Source: Natroniella sp046097105
Lineage (GTDB): Bacteria > Bacillota > Halanaerobiia > Halobacteroidales > Halobacteroidaceae
Assembly (NCBI RefSeq): GCF_046097105.1
Contig: NZ_CP175562.1
Coordinates: forward strand, 744,001 to 808,000
DNA: 64,000 nucleotides
Reading direction: 5' to 3'
The notes beneath the pieces were generated by a model. That model saw only the letters and a list, made by a program, of their open reading frames with translations. It ran no database searches and had not been told where the DNA came from. How positions within the stretch are numbered: the first letter of the stretch is position 1; each line of letters opens with the position of its first letter. The position numbers were made by a program, and so were the translations under genes. Shown here one piece after another: positions 36,294 through 45,418 of this stretch.

Positions 36294-37142
36294 TTAATCT
36301 AATTTAGTGATAGTGACTCCAATTAAACCAGGACCAGTATGTACAACCATAACCGGGCTGATCTGTCCTGTGAATGTCTCCTTGACATTTTCTAATTTTT
36401 TAAACTTATTTAATAAAACTTCAGATTCCTGAGCAGCGTTACCATGCATCACATCTACTTTACAAGGGCCAGTTGCAATTCTTTTTTTGGCAATTTGATA
36501 TAATTTTTTAAGAGATTTTTTGCGACCTCTGCTCTTTTTATAAGTATAGTACTCACCTGTTTCATTGATAGAGATGATTGGTTTAATATTTAAAAGGCTA
36601 CCGATTGTTCCTTGAACTTTACCTATTCGGCCACCTTTTTTTAAGTATTTTAATGTCTTAAGAACGAAGAAGACGTCTATATTATCAATTTTAGCTTTAA
36701 CCTTATTAACTAAAGTAGTGAAGTCTATTCCGGATTCAAGTAATTCAGTAGCATAAAGAACAAGTCTTCCTAGACCCATCGATAGAGCTTTAGAATCGAT
36801 GACTTCTACAGTTAACCCGGTAATTTGCTCACTAATCATTTTAGCCATATTATAAGTGCCACTTAATCCGCTGGAGATATGAATTGCAAGCACATGGGTA
36901 ATCCCCTTGTTTTTAAGGGCCAATAGCTTGTCTTTTAATTCTTGGGGAGAAGGAGTAGAAGTAGTAGGAATTTCTCTGTCTAATTGCTCATAAATTTCTT
37001 GTGGTTTAATTTCAACTCTATCTTTGTACTGTTGTTGTGAATAATTAATTTTTAGTGGTAAAAACTCAATCTTTTTATCTTGAATTAAGCCGAATGGAAG
37101 ATCAGATGTGCTATCAGTTAAGATTGCTATATTTTCATTCAT
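36294..37142 (-). CDS. DegV family fatty-acid-binding protein
   Basis: Start at 37142, 8 bases after gagaggtg; a frame from 37184 is longer but lacks a ribosome site. The 282-residue product has IAILTDSTSDLPFGLIQDK, TSTPSPQELKDKLLALKNKG, HISSGLSGTYNMAKMISEQ, VIDSKALSMGLGRLVLYATE, and VHTGPGLIGV. DegV/FakB proteins bind a fatty acid and deliver it to FakA kinase. No fakA is visible here. Confidence 0.92.
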   Translation of the reverse strand: MNENIAILTDSTSDLPFGLIQDKKIEFLPLKINYSQQQYKDRVEIKPQEIYEQLDREIPTTSTPSPQELKDKLLALKNKGITHVLAIHISSGLSGTYNMAKMISEQITGLTVEVIDSKALSMGLGRLVLYATELLESGIDFTTLVNKVKAKIDNIDVFFVLKTLKYLKKGGRIGKVQGTIGSLLNIKPIISINETGEYYTYKKSRGRKKSLKKLYQIAKKRIATGPCKVDVMHGNAAQESEVLLNKFKKLENVKETFTGQISPVMVVHTGPGLIGVTITKLD

Positions 37143-37364
37143 TAAATTGCACCTCTCTTTTATGTAATATTGTCTATCAACCAATTATACCATAATTTAT
37201 GATCAATTTACAATAATAAATTAATTATTCTGTAATTTAGTTATATAAATTGAATATGATTTTTGATAATATGATTAACCTGACTAATTAAGCTAAGTTC
37301 TTTTAACTTCGAAAGATTTAAGCGGAAAATTAAATGCAATATATATGGATAGGAGTGATTTAAA

Positions 37365-37910
37365 GTGATAAAAACAATAATAATAGCACTCGTATTGTCA
37401 TTAGATGCTTTTGGAGTTGCTTTAGCGTTAGAGTATGGTAATCGATTACAATTTAAAGAGAAACTATTGTTAATTTTTTCTTTTGGATTCTTTCAATTCT
37501 TATGTATCTTATTAGGAGCAATGTTAGGTGGATATATCAATAATAACTTATTTGTTATTACTGATTACTTAGCTGGAAGCATCATCTTGTTATTAGGCTT
37601 ATATCTTATAAAGGAAGGGTACCAAAAAGAATCTGAAGCTGAATATAAAGCTCTTAACTTTTTTACTATTATGATATTAGGTATTACAGTTAGTATTGAT
37701 GCTCTAGGGGTTGGTTTTTCAATCTTACATAATCTATCTTTATCAATTGTTTTTAGCAATGCATTAATAATTGGATTTACAACCTTTATAGTAACCTTAT
37801 TTGCTATAATTATAGCAAATAAGGTTAGGAGTTTTGTTTTAATAGAGAGGTATGTAGACTTCTTTGCTGGGTTAATTTTGATTGTTTTAGGTTTATTAAT
37901 CATAATTTAA
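37365..37910 (+). CDS. MntP/YtaF family membrane protein (putative Mn2+ exporter)
   Basis: GTG start after taggagtga. The 181-residue product has six membrane segments in two homologous halves, each with a conserved Asp: SLDAFGVALALEYG (near 12-25) and VSIDALGVGFSIL (near 110-122). This is the MntP/YtaF pattern. MntP exports manganese; YtaF is tied to sporulation. Which branch this is cannot be decided here. No manganese riboswitch was identified upstream. Confidence 0.82.
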   Translation: MIKTIIIALVLSLDAFGVALALEYGNRLQFKEKLLLIFSFGFFQFLCILLGAMLGGYINNNLFVITDYLAGSIILLLGLYLIKEGYQKESEAEYKALNFFTIMILGITVSIDALGVGFSILHNLSLSIVFSNALIIGFTTFIVTLFAIIIANKVRSFVLIERYVDFFAGLILIVLGLLIII

Positions 37911-37939
37911 TTTCCCTTTTTAAAATTAAAAAGGGAAAA
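37911..37939 (+). terminator. Intrinsic terminator
   Basis: tttccctttttaa...ttaaaaagggaaa stem directly after the mntP-like stop. Confidence 0.8.
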
Positions 37940-37951
37940 AGGTCTCTAGTC

Positions 37952-38112
37952 TTGAATATAGACAAAGTAGATATGATAATTATTTTATCTGTTAAATTAG
38001 GAAATGAAGAAGTATAATTTATATTTGGCCACCTAACAGGTTATATGGATTCAATGGTGAAATTACCCTAAATTCTTGTAGTTTTTGATGGGGATTTAGG
38101 GCTTTTTATTTT
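37952..38112 (+). promoter_or_regulatory. Promoter and leader with terminator ahead of fapA
   Basis: TTGAAT-17-GATAAT (37952-37980) is a plausible promoter. About 85 bases later, ccctaaat...atttaggg (38066-38101) followed by cttttt forms a terminator-like hairpin 18 bases before the FapA start codon's ribosome region. A leader that ends in a terminator upstream of a gene suggests attenuation; no known aptamer was recognised. Confidence 0.45.
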
Positions 38113-38130
38113 AAAAAGGAGGTACCAAGA

Positions 38131-39954
38131 ATGGCTGAAGAAGTTATAGAAATTATAGCTAAAAAAGAAGAAGAGGCTTTAGAGAAAGCTTATAGAGACT
38201 TTCAAGCTCAAATAGATAAAGAATTTGCTAAAGGTGATATTGAACTAGATTTGATCAAAGAAAAAAAAGGTTTTTTAGGTCTGTTTGGACGGAAAAAGGT
38301 ATATCAAGCAACCTTAAAAATGGTTCAATTTGCTGGTCATAATGAGGAAGAAGTAGATTCAGAACCTGGAGAATTTAAAGTGAAGATTAAAGATGAGGGG
38401 ATCTTTTTAGAGGTTAAACAACCAACAGGAGCAGGAGAAATGATTAAAATGGAGATGGTAGATCAAGTTTTGCAGGAAAAAGAGATAGAAGATATCAGTT
38501 ATGAAAAAGTCAGTGAAGCTTTAATACTTGATGGTGAAGAGGTAAAGATAGCTCCTAGAAAACCTGAACTTGATCGTGATGCTAAGGTTGAAATAGAGCT
38601 TACTCCTGATTTAATGAAGGCGATTTTAAATTATTACCCTCCATTAGGTGGAGAGGTCTTATCTATTACAGACATATTACAAAAGTTAGAGGAGAAATCA
38701 GTAGTAGCTGGTATCCAAAAGGAGAAGTTAAGAGAGGTATTTGATCCTGAAGAGAGATTAGAAGATTTTGTGATAGCAGTTGGTAAAGGGCCAATTCCTG
38801 GAGAAGATGGTGTGATTGAATTTAAATTTAATCTTGATCAGAAAAAGAACAAAGTGGTTGAATTAAATGATGGAAGTGTAGATTTTTATAATTTAAATCG
38901 AATTATAAATGTTAAACAAGGAGAAGTTATAGCCAACAAAATTCCAGCTGTTGAAGGAGAGCCTGGTAGAAAGGTGACAGGAGAAAAGATCCCTCCTGCT
39001 CCAGTTGAAAAGGTAGAACTACCCCAAGGGGAAAATGTAGAAGTTAGCCAAGATGGATTAACTTTAACTGCTGAAATTGATGGTCAGGTTATCGAAAAAA
39101 ATGGTACTATTAATATCTTAAAGGTTTATACAGTTGAAGGGGATGTTGATTTAACAACCGGAAATATTAATTTTAACGGAAATGTAGTAATTAACGGTAA
39201 CGTAAGGGATAATATGGAGGTTAAAGCCGAAGGAAATATTCAAGTAAATGGTAGTGTTTATAGTGCTAAACTAGAAGCAGAGGGCCAAATTATTGTACAA
39301 CAGGGCTTTATTGGTCGTAACAAAGGTCTTCTGAAAGCAGAAGGGGATATTCTTGTTGAGTTTATTGAAAATGGAATTATTGAAGGTGGAGGGAATTTAG
39401 CGGTTAAGAATGCAATTATGCACAGTCAGATAGATGTAGAAGAGAAAATAGTTGTTATAGAGAAAAAAGGGTTAATTGTAGGGGGCGAAGTTAGGGCGGC
39501 CCAGGAAATAAAAGCAAATATTATTGGTTCAGATTTGGATACTTCAACTAAAATTCGTGTAGGAGTTAATCCTGAATTAAGGGATGAATTTAAGAATAAA
39601 GAGCAATTATACTTTGAAAAAAAAGAGAAGTTAGATGAAGTTATTAAATCAATTTCTGTATTAAAGAAAAAAAAGAGGTCTTCTAAACTATCTGAAGAAA
39701 AAGAAAAGTTATTTAAGCAATTGACAAGAGCAAAATATACAGTTGCAACTGATTTTGAAGAGTTATCAGCTGAAAGAGAAGAGCTTTCAAAGAGGTTAGA
39801 TCAGGAAAAAGAGGGAGTAATAAAGGTAACAAATACTATTTATCCAGGCGTAGTAATTACGCTTGGTACGAGTACTTTGCGGGTAAATAAAGCTAAGAGC
39901 AATATTAAATATTATCTTGATGATGGGGAAATCAAAACAACTAACCTGGTTTAA
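38131..39954 (+). CDS. FapA (DUF342) family polymer-type protein with Jag-N-like start
   Basis: The 607-residue product begins with a Jag-N-like segment (AYRDFQAQIDKE..., KKGFLGLFGRKKVYQA near 44-60). The central DUF342 region has IPAVEGEPGRKVTGEKIP, GQVIEKNGTINILKVYTVEG, then right-handed beta-helix-like turns (GNINFNGNVVINGNVRDNM, GSVYSAKLEAEGQIIVQQGF). A coiled-coil hairpin (about 490-560) precedes the last beta segment (TIYPGVVITLGTSTLRVN). FapA relatives occur near flagellar and chemotaxis genes, and a surface-sensing or polarity role has been proposed. RBS aaaggaggt. Confidence 0.85.
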   Translation: MAEEVIEIIAKKEEEALEKAYRDFQAQIDKEFAKGDIELDLIKEKKGFLGLFGRKKVYQATLKMVQFAGHNEEEVDSEPGEFKVKIKDEGIFLEVKQPTGAGEMIKMEMVDQVLQEKEIEDISYEKVSEALILDGEEVKIAPRKPELDRDAKVEIELTPDLMKAILNYYPPLGGEVLSITDILQKLEEKSVVAGIQKEKLREVFDPEERLEDFVIAVGKGPIPGEDGVIEFKFNLDQKKNKVVELNDGSVDFYNLNRIINVKQGEVIANKIPAVEGEPGRKVTGEKIPPAPVEKVELPQGENVEVSQDGLTLTAEIDGQVIEKNGTINILKVYTVEGDVDLTTGNINFNGNVVINGNVRDNMEVKAEGNIQVNGSVYSAKLEAEGQIIVQQGFIGRNKGLLKAEGDILVEFIENGIIEGGGNLAVKNAIMHSQIDVEEKIVVIEKKGLIVGGEVRAAQEIKANIIGSDLDTSTKIRVGVNPELRDEFKNKEQLYFEKKEKLDEVIKSISVLKKKKRSSKLSEEKEKLFKQLTRAKYTVATDFEELSAEREELSKRLDQEKEGVIKVTNTIYPGVVITLGTSTLRVNKAKSNIKYYLDDGEIKTTNLV

Positions 39955-40004
39955 TTTAGTAATTGATAGGTTGTAAAGAAATCAGAATAAAGGGGGTGAA
40001 TTAG

Positions 40005-40184
40005 TTGGAAAATATTATTTCAATTTATTTATTCGGAGTTATTTTTAATTTACTAACTTTTTTATTCTATTTAATTAGAGGTTTTAATGATTTGCAAGTT
40101 AATATTCTACCAGCAATCAGTTTTATTCTAGCTAGTTGGCTTATTTATCCAGTTTTATTGTGGCAAGGAAAAGGAGGGTATTGA
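40005..40184 (+). CDS. Small two-helix membrane protein, 59 aa
   Basis: TTG start 7 bases after aaagggggtgaa. Sequence begins MENIISIYLFGVIFNLLTFL and has a second hydrophobic segment ILPAISFILASWLIYPVLLW, ending QGKGGY. It lies 50 bases after fapA on the same strand and may be co-transcribed. Function unknown. Confidence 0.6.
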   Translation: MENIISIYLFGVIFNLLTFLFYLIRGFNDLQVNILPAISFILASWLIYPVLLWQGKGGY

Positions 40185-40287
40185 ATTGAGTTTGAATTAA
40201 AAAATAGTTTATAGTGTAAAATAGTAATTGAAGTTTATAATTATTTTAAAAGAGATAGAATAGAAGATTAAATAAGGAGGGATGTCA

Positions 40288-40671
40288 ATGCCAAAAAAGA
40301 GCATTAATACTAAGCAAGCACCTGCTGCTTTGGGACCTTATGCTCAGGCAACTGAATTAAATGGAACACTGTTTGTTTCAGGTCAGATACCAATTGATCC
40401 AAAGACAGAGAAGTTAGTTACTGGAGATATTCAATTGCAGACTGAACAGGTTTTAGAAAATTTAAAGGCTGTTTTAACAAAAGCAGGATATGGATTTCAA
40501 GATGTAATGAAAGCTGAAGTCTTTATTGATAATATGAACGAATTTGCTGAGATGAATCAGGTCTATGCGGATTATTTTACCAGTAATCCACCTGCTAGAG
40601 CTTGTGTTGAAGTAGCCAGATTACCTAAAGATGTTAAAGTAGAGATATCATTGGTTGCAATGAAGAAGTGA
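40288..40671 (+). CDS. ridA: RidA family enamine/imine deaminase
   Basis: ATG 40288 is 7 bases after aaggagg; ATG 40282 is only 1 base away from it. The 127-residue product has INTKQAPAALGPYAQATELN, LFVSGQIPIDPKT, MKAEVFIDNMNEFAEMN and PPARACVEVARLPKDVKVEI, including the Arg that binds the substrate carboxylate. RidA hydrolyses reactive 2-aminoacrylate and other enamines from PLP enzymes. Trimeric, cytosolic. Terminator follows. Confidence 0.94.
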   Translation: MPKKSINTKQAPAALGPYAQATELNGTLFVSGQIPIDPKTEKLVTGDIQLQTEQVLENLKAVLTKAGYGFQDVMKAEVFIDNMNEFAEMNQVYADYFTSNPPARACVEVARLPKDVKVEISLVAMKK

Positions 40672-40713
40672 GCTTATAAAAATAGCTGCTTGTTTAATTT
40701 TATATAACTTAAG

Positions 40714-40738
40714 AGGTAGTCTAAGAGACTACCTTTTT
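40714..40738 (+). terminator. Intrinsic terminator after ridA
   Basis: aggtagtct-aag-agactacct followed by five T. Confidence 0.9.
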
Positions 40739-40899
40739 ATTATGGTTGGCAATTGTTTTGTACATATAAAAAGTATTAGTTTATACCTATAAATGAGCAG
40801 GAGTTTTATTTTTGAACCAGAATAAAAGAAATTAGGAAGAAGATATCACGGTTAGATAAGGTTGATTTTGGAATTGAATATTTATAGGAGGAGATAAAT

Positions 40900-42066
40900 A
40901 TGAAAGCAATAGAATTAGCAGAGAATATTTATTGGGTTGGAGGAGTTGACTGGAATTTAAGAAATTTTCATGGGTATTCTACCCAACGGGGTTCGACCTA
41001 TAATGCATATTTAATTATTGATGAGAAAGTGACCTTGATTGATACAGTTAAGGACTATATGTATGATGAAATGATCGAGCGAATTTCAAGTGTTATTGAT
41101 CCAACAGAGATTGATTATGTTATTTCAAACCATGTAGAGATGGATCATTCTGGAGGATTACCTAAATTAATGGAGTTAGTACCTGATGCTACAGTATTTA
41201 CTTCCCCTAAAGGAAAGGCTGGGTTGAAAGCTCATTATAAAAAAGATTGGAATTTCAGTGTTGTCAAAGGTAATCAGAGTTTAGAGTTGGGTCAACGGAG
41301 TTTGGAATTTGTTTTGACGCCGATGGTACATTGGCCAGATAATATGGTGGCTTATCTGCCTGAAGAGAAAATTTTATTCTCTAATGATGCTTTCGGTCAG
41401 CATATTGCTTCTTCAGAGCGGTTTGATGATCAGTTGCCTTATGACATTATTATGGAAGAAGCAGGTAAATATTATGCCAATATAGTATTACCATATAGCA
41501 GCCAGGTAGAACGAATATTACCGGTAGTTGAGAAGTTAGATTTGGAAGTGATTGCTCCTTCTCATGGAGTTATTTGGCGAAGTCATCTTCCTGAAATTTT
41601 GAAAGAGTATCAAAAATGGGCTAACAATCAAACTGAAGAAAAAGCTGTGATAGTTTATGATACAATGTGGGATTCAACTAAAAAAATTGCTCAGTCTTTA
41701 GAAGGAGCTTTTGCAACGCAAGGAGTTAGTACAAGAATGATGAGTTTAGATGTTAATCATATTTCGGATATTATGACTGAGGTATTGACTGCTAAATATA
41801 TCTGTGTCGGCTCACCTACATTGAATAATAATATATTACCTAGTGTAGCGGCATTTTTAACTTATTTAAAAGGGTTGGCCCCTAAGAATCGTTATGGCCT
41901 TGCTTTTGGTTCTTATGGCTGGAGTGGTCAAAGTATCGATCAAGTAGAATCGGTTTTAGAAGAGATCGGTTTTGAATTATTAGAACAGATTAAGTATCAA
42001 TATATTCCGGAAGGTAAAGAGTTGGAAGCGGAAGTAGCTGAGAAGCTGGATGAAAGCAATGAATAG
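40900..42066 (+). CDS. Flavodiiron protein (FprA, A-type flavoprotein)
   Basis: The 388-residue product has an N-terminal MBL-type diiron domain with ligands H78-x-E80-x-D82-H83 (NHVEMDHSGG), then VHWPDNMVAYLP, FSNDAFGQH and PSHGVIWR. A C-terminal flavodoxin domain begins at about 245 (AVIVYDTMWDSTKKIAQSL, GSPTLNNNILPSVAAFL, GSYGWSGQSI). Flavodiiron proteins reduce O2 to water and/or NO to N2O, protecting anaerobes. RBS aggaggag. It is class A (no rubredoxin or reductase fused). Confidence 0.95.
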   Translation: MKAIELAENIYWVGGVDWNLRNFHGYSTQRGSTYNAYLIIDEKVTLIDTVKDYMYDEMIERISSVIDPTEIDYVISNHVEMDHSGGLPKLMELVPDATVFTSPKGKAGLKAHYKKDWNFSVVKGNQSLELGQRSLEFVLTPMVHWPDNMVAYLPEEKILFSNDAFGQHIASSERFDDQLPYDIIMEEAGKYYANIVLPYSSQVERILPVVEKLDLEVIAPSHGVIWRSHLPEILKEYQKWANNQTEEKAVIVYDTMWDSTKKIAQSLEGAFATQGVSTRMMSLDVNHISDIMTEVLTAKYICVGSPTLNNNILPSVAAFLTYLKGLAPKNRYGLAFGSYGWSGQSIDQVESVLEEIGFELLEQIKYQYIPEGKELEAEVAEKLDESNE

Positions 42067-42234
42067 TGAATAGTTAAAATCAAAACCTTTAAAGATATTA
42101 GATAGATAATATTCAATAGTGATGGGATTATGGTTCAAGTTATTGGGCTACAGGTTAAAACCTGTAGCTTTGATTTTATGGTTTTGAACTTACTGACCAC
42201 TGATTCCTGGTAACTATTGATATAAAGTGAAACT
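42067..42234. repeat. Intergenic repeat related to the element at 24514
   Basis: Left end has gaatagtgaatagt (7-base step). The middle has a small hairpin gctacaggtt-aaaacctgtagc. Right part tagctttgattttatggttttgaact then 7-base steps ACTGACC/ACTGATT/CCTGGTA/ACTATTG aligns with 24688-24742, and tttgattttatggttttg is the complement of sequence at 24615-24632. Confidence 0.6.
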
Positions 42235-42807
42235 TTATATCAAATCAAAGGAAGCAACTACCTTTTCATCTGGATTTAAAGTGGGTCGCCAGATCTCTAT
42301 CTTATCAGCTGTAGTTGATATTTTTTTTGGTAAGCCATCTAAAGAGCGGCATAGATCAACAAACTCATCTTCAGATAATTGCTGTTGAATAAAATTAGTA
42401 CTAGCAACTGTCATATGAAATTCCCAATCATTATAATTTTCGATTGTCGAAATATTCTTTTTTTCTAGTTCATAGTGAAGGCTATTAGCTAAATTTAATA
42501 ATGAATTTGTAGTATTTAGCTTAAGTGTCAAAAATTTATTATTTAAATTATAACACTTAAAGCTATCAATTAAGATTCTTATGGGCTTATCTATAGAGCA
42601 GATAGATGCTAGGATCTGTTTGGCCTGTTCACTAGCTTCTTTAGTAATTCGATTAAGTGTAATATGTAGTTCAGGGTAAAATTGATCTTGATAAAGATCA
42701 AAGTGATTAGCAATAGCTTGCTGGATATTTAAGACTGGGGTTAAATGTTTTTTATTTGGTACTAGCACAATAAATAATTCTTCACTTAAAGCTGCTGGTT
42801 TAATCAT
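42235..42807 (-). CDS. 2H phosphoesterase (2'-5' RNA ligase / CPDase-like)
   Basis: Start at 42807, 5 bases after ggaggg; an ORF from 42837 has no ribosome site. The 190-residue product has the two HxT motifs that define the superfamily: LHITLNRI (His48, Thr50) and FHMTVAST (His131, Thr133). The superfamily hydrolyses 2',3'-cyclic or 2'-5' phosphodiesters; members differ in RNA substrate. Cytosolic. Downstream of the radical SAM gene by 63 bases, likely one transcript. Confidence 0.8.
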   Translation of the reverse strand: MIKPAALSEELFIVLVPNKKHLTPVLNIQQAIANHFDLYQDQFYPELHITLNRITKEASEQAKQILASICSIDKPIRILIDSFKCYNLNNKFLTLKLNTTNSLLNLANSLHYELEKKNISTIENYNDWEFHMTVASTNFIQQQLSEDEFVDLCRSLDGLPKKISTTADKIEIWRPTLNPDEKVVASFDLI

Positions 42808-42870
42808 CAAATCCCTCCAAAATGTCAATGTAGTCATATCTTACCATATAATTAATTTGACATCAACTAT

Positions 42871-43773
42871 TCACCCTTCAATTCGTTGTAACCCTGCTTT
42901 CTTAGCTAAATGAAGAGTTTGTTGATATTCTCGTTCTGTAATCCGACGATTTAAGTGTTTATCTTCACCAGCTTGATAAGCTGGATAATATTGCTCCATA
43001 ATATTGATGTAAGTGTCAGGTGATAACTCGTAGCTGATAAATTCCATAATTTCTTGACTTCCTGCTAAATTATCTGGAAGTACTAAGTGACGAATCAATA
43101 GACCTTGATAGGCAATATCTAATTCAGTCTTCAACTCTCCTACTTGGCGGTACATTTCTTTGACTGCTTTTTTAACTACTGATAAATACTTTGGAACCTC
43201 TGAATACTTTAGGCCAATTTCTTCATCAGCATATTTGATATCAGGCATATAGATATCAATTACTCCATCTAATAAATTAAGGCCGGTTAAATTATCGTAA
43301 CCTCCCGAATTATAAACCAAAGGAATTTCTAAACCTAATTTACAAGCCTCTAAAGTTGCAGCTAATAGAGTATGGATCATATGACTTGGAGTGACAAAGT
43401 TGATATTATGACAGCCTTGTCGCTGTAAAGAGATCATAATTTCTGCTAACTCTCTGGTATTTATCAGCTCACCTTGTTGTTGATGGCTCGTATCATAATT
43501 TTGACAGTAGATACATCGTAGATTACAGCTACTAAAGAAGATAGTACCTGAACCGCGTTGACCGACTAGAGGAGGTTCTTCTCCGAAGTGCGGGCCAAAG
43601 CTTGCCACTTTAATCTCTTTTCCTGTTTTGCAATAGCCGAGTTCATCTTGAGTACGGTCAACTTGGCAGTGGTGAGGACAGAGTTTACAATTCTTTAGGA
43701 TCTGATATGCTTTTTTGGCCCTGTTAGCTAACTTTCCAGAGCGATAAAGTTCTAAATAACTAGGTTGTACCAT
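42871..43773 (-). CDS. Radical SAM protein, PFL-activase-like
   Basis: The 300-residue product carries the radical-SAM CxxxCxxC cluster (Cys83, Cys87, Cys90 in CNLRCIYCQNY). A second Cys set near the N-terminus (Cys29, Cys32, Cys36, Cys48: CKLCPHHCQVDRTQDELGYC) is typical of this uncharacterised branch annotated as PFL-activating-enzyme homologs. GQRGSGTIFFSSC and VTPSHMIHTLLAA fit the family. The substrate is unknown; no glycyl-radical enzyme is adjacent. Confidence 0.85.
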   Translation of the reverse strand: MVQPSYLELYRSGKLANRAKKAYQILKNCKLCPHHCQVDRTQDELGYCKTGKEIKVASFGPHFGEEPPLVGQRGSGTIFFSSCNLRCIYCQNYDTSHQQQGELINTRELAEIMISLQRQGCHNINFVTPSHMIHTLLAATLEACKLGLEIPLVYNSGGYDNLTGLNLLDGVIDIYMPDIKYADEEIGLKYSEVPKYLSVVKKAVKEMYRQVGELKTELDIAYQGLLIRHLVLPDNLAGSQEIMEFISYELSPDTYINIMEQYYPAYQAGEDKHLNRRITEREYQQTLHLAKKAGLQRIEG

Positions 43774-43968
43774 TTTAATCTACTCCTTATAATAGCAATT
43801 TATAGTTTATAATTGATAATTAACATTTTAAAAGTAAAAAGATTATAAATTTAATTTACCAAGATTGAATTTAAGTTAACGAAGATAATATTAAATTATT
43901 AATTATTATATCACATAATTAAAGATCATATTAAGGTTAGCTAAGAAGGAGAGTGATATAAGCTAGAT

Positions 43969-43997
43969 TTGACAAATTAAGTAAGTTGTAATATAAT
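43969..43997 (+). promoter_or_regulatory. Consensus promoter of tRNA-Pro
   Basis: TTGACA, 17-base spacer, TATAAT; 27 bases before the tRNA 5' end. Confidence 0.9.
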
Positions 43998-44024
43998 TAT
44001 TGGCAATTGATTTAAAAATCTTGG

Positions 44025-44101
44025 CGGGCTGTAGCGCAGTTTGGTAGCGCACTGTGCTGGGGGCGCAGGGGTCGCTGGTTCAAATCCAGTCAGCCCGACC
44101 A
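44025..44101 (+). tRNA. tRNA-Pro (anticodon GGG)
   Basis: Cloverleaf folds cleanly: acceptor CGGGCTG/CAGCCCG, D stem GCGC/GCGC, anticodon stem CTGTG/CGCAG with loop CTGGGGG (anticodon GGG), T arm GCTGG/CCAGT with loop TTCAAAT, and encoded CCA. It is the integration target of the adjacent prophage (inferred). Confidence 0.96.
44076..44101. other. Probable attL, within the tRNA 3' end
   Basis: The integrase gene lies about 100 bases downstream, oriented toward the tRNA, the usual layout for tRNA-targeted phages. The T arm and acceptor 3' half are normally the shared att core. The partner copy would be outside the window, so the exact core is not shown. Confidence 0.4.
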
Positions 44102-44104
44102 ACT

Positions 44105-44130
44105 ATAAACGTTGATATATCAACGTTTAT
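44105..44130. repeat. 26-bp perfect palindrome beside the tRNA
   Basis: ataaacgttgata followed by its exact complement, 4 bases after the tRNA. It may be an integrase or Xis arm site, or part of the tRNA terminator. Confidence 0.6.
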
Positions 44131-44131
44131 A

Positions 44132-44158
44132 ACCTGTTAACTAAAACAGGTCTTTTTT
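44132..44158 (+). terminator. Intrinsic terminator of the tRNA transcript
   Basis: acctgtt-aactaa-aacaggt then ctttttt. Confidence 0.85.
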
Positions 44159-44205
44159 GTTTTTGGGGCAGATTGCCGACAAATTGCCGACAACGAATTA
44201 AAAAG

Positions 44206-45351
44206 TTATTGTTTCAAGCTGTTTTTTAATTTTTGAACAGCTTCTTTTTGCATGGAAGGAATAATATGAGAGTATGTATCAAGAGTTTGGGTAATAGAGG
44301 CGTGCCCTAACCTTTCCTGGACTATTTTAGGGTGGATTCCAGCTTTAAGCATTAAGGTTGCATGAGTATGTCTAAGATCATGTAATCTAAATTTTTCTAG
44401 ATTAACTTTTTTTGCTACTTTATTAAATGAACGTGTAGCATAACGAGGATTAAAGGGGGTTCCATCTTCTCTACAAAAGACTAAGTTGTATTCGTTATTG
44501 TATTCAGGGCCAAATTTCAATCTGTTTTCTTTTTGCTCCTTATTTCTTCTTTTTAATATCTTGATTACATCCTCATCTACATCTATAGGGCGAATACTTG
44601 AATCAGTCTTAGGTTTTCTGAAAACCAAACCTTTATTGGCAGGGCGAGTAACAGATTGCTTAACTTGGAGTTTTTGGTTTTCAAAGTCAATATCTTTCCA
44701 TCTTAAAGCCAAAAGCTCACCTCGTCTCATTCCAGTAAAGGCAGCTATATAAATAAAATCATAGATCCATCCTTCAGCAACTTCTAATAATTTATAGAGT
44801 TGTTTTTTAGTTAGTGCTTCTATCTCTGATTTTTCTCCCTTAGGAGGAGAGATTTTATCCGCAGGGTTATTCTCTAACATCTCCCATTTGACTGCATGGT
44901 TTAAAGCTGTATTTAACGTAGTGTAATGCCTTTTTACTGTCTTTTTGGATAAACCACCTTTCTTACCATCTTTTCTGCCATCTTTGAGCTTATGAGACAA
45001 ATATCTTTTTATATGCATAGCTTTCAAATTAGCTATTTTTATACTTCCTAAAATAGGAATGACATGAGTTTTGACTATGATCTCATAAGTTTCTAATGTA
45101 GAAGGGGCCAAGTTATGTTCGCAGTAATCTTCTAACCACTGTAACAAAAATTCTTCAAGTGTTAAATTAGATGGTTCTACATAAGTTCCATACTCTAACT
45201 TATATTCAATCTCTCTCATTCTTTTTTTAGCTTCAGTTTTAGTTCCAGTAACGTTTTCATAAATTCTTTTTCGCTTACCTGTTATTGGATCGGTGCCAGC
45301 ACTGATTGTTATCTCCCAAGAATTTTCTCCTCTTTTTCTGATATGACCCAT
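44206..45351 (-). CDS. int: Phage tyrosine recombinase (integrase)
   Basis: The 381-residue product has an arm-binding N-terminus (MGHIRKRGENSWEITISAG), a core-binding domain (about 60-165) and a catalytic domain with Arg209 (TGMRRGE), HxxR (His324, Arg327 in LHDLRHTHA), His350 (LGHAS) and Tyr360 (DTYSHI). It catalyses integration and excision, probably at tRNA-Pro. RBS aaggaggattt. It is transcribed toward attL, separately from the lysogeny operon by a terminator. Confidence 0.96.
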   Translation of the reverse strand: MGHIRKRGENSWEITISAGTDPITGKRKRIYENVTGTKTEAKKRMREIEYKLEYGTYVEPSNLTLEEFLLQWLEDYCEHNLAPSTLETYEIIVKTHVIPILGSIKIANLKAMHIKRYLSHKLKDGRKDGKKGGLSKKTVKRHYTTLNTALNHAVKWEMLENNPADKISPPKGEKSEIEALTKKQLYKLLEVAEGWIYDFIYIAAFTGMRRGELLALRWKDIDFENQKLQVKQSVTRPANKGLVFRKPKTDSSIRPIDVDEDVIKILKRRNKEQKENRLKFGPEYNNEYNLVFCREDGTPFNPRYATRSFNKVAKKVNLEKFRLHDLRHTHATLMLKAGIHPKIVQERLGHASITQTLDTYSHIIPSMQKEAVQKLKNSLKQ

Positions 45352-45382
45352 GATAAATCCTCCTTATAATAGATATAAAAAC

Positions 45383-45404
45383 AAATCCCCGTTAACGGGG
45401 ATTT
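45383..45404 (-). terminator. Terminator of the leftward operon
   Basis: Perfect palindrome aaatccccgtt/aacggggattt, followed on the minus strand by gttttt. Confidence 0.8.
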
Positions 45405-45418
45405 AGACTATAACTTTT

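Noticed and set aside
37185..37364. Manganese (yybP-ykoY) riboswitch before the mntP-like gene
   Set aside because: Searched by eye for the conserved loops and found none.
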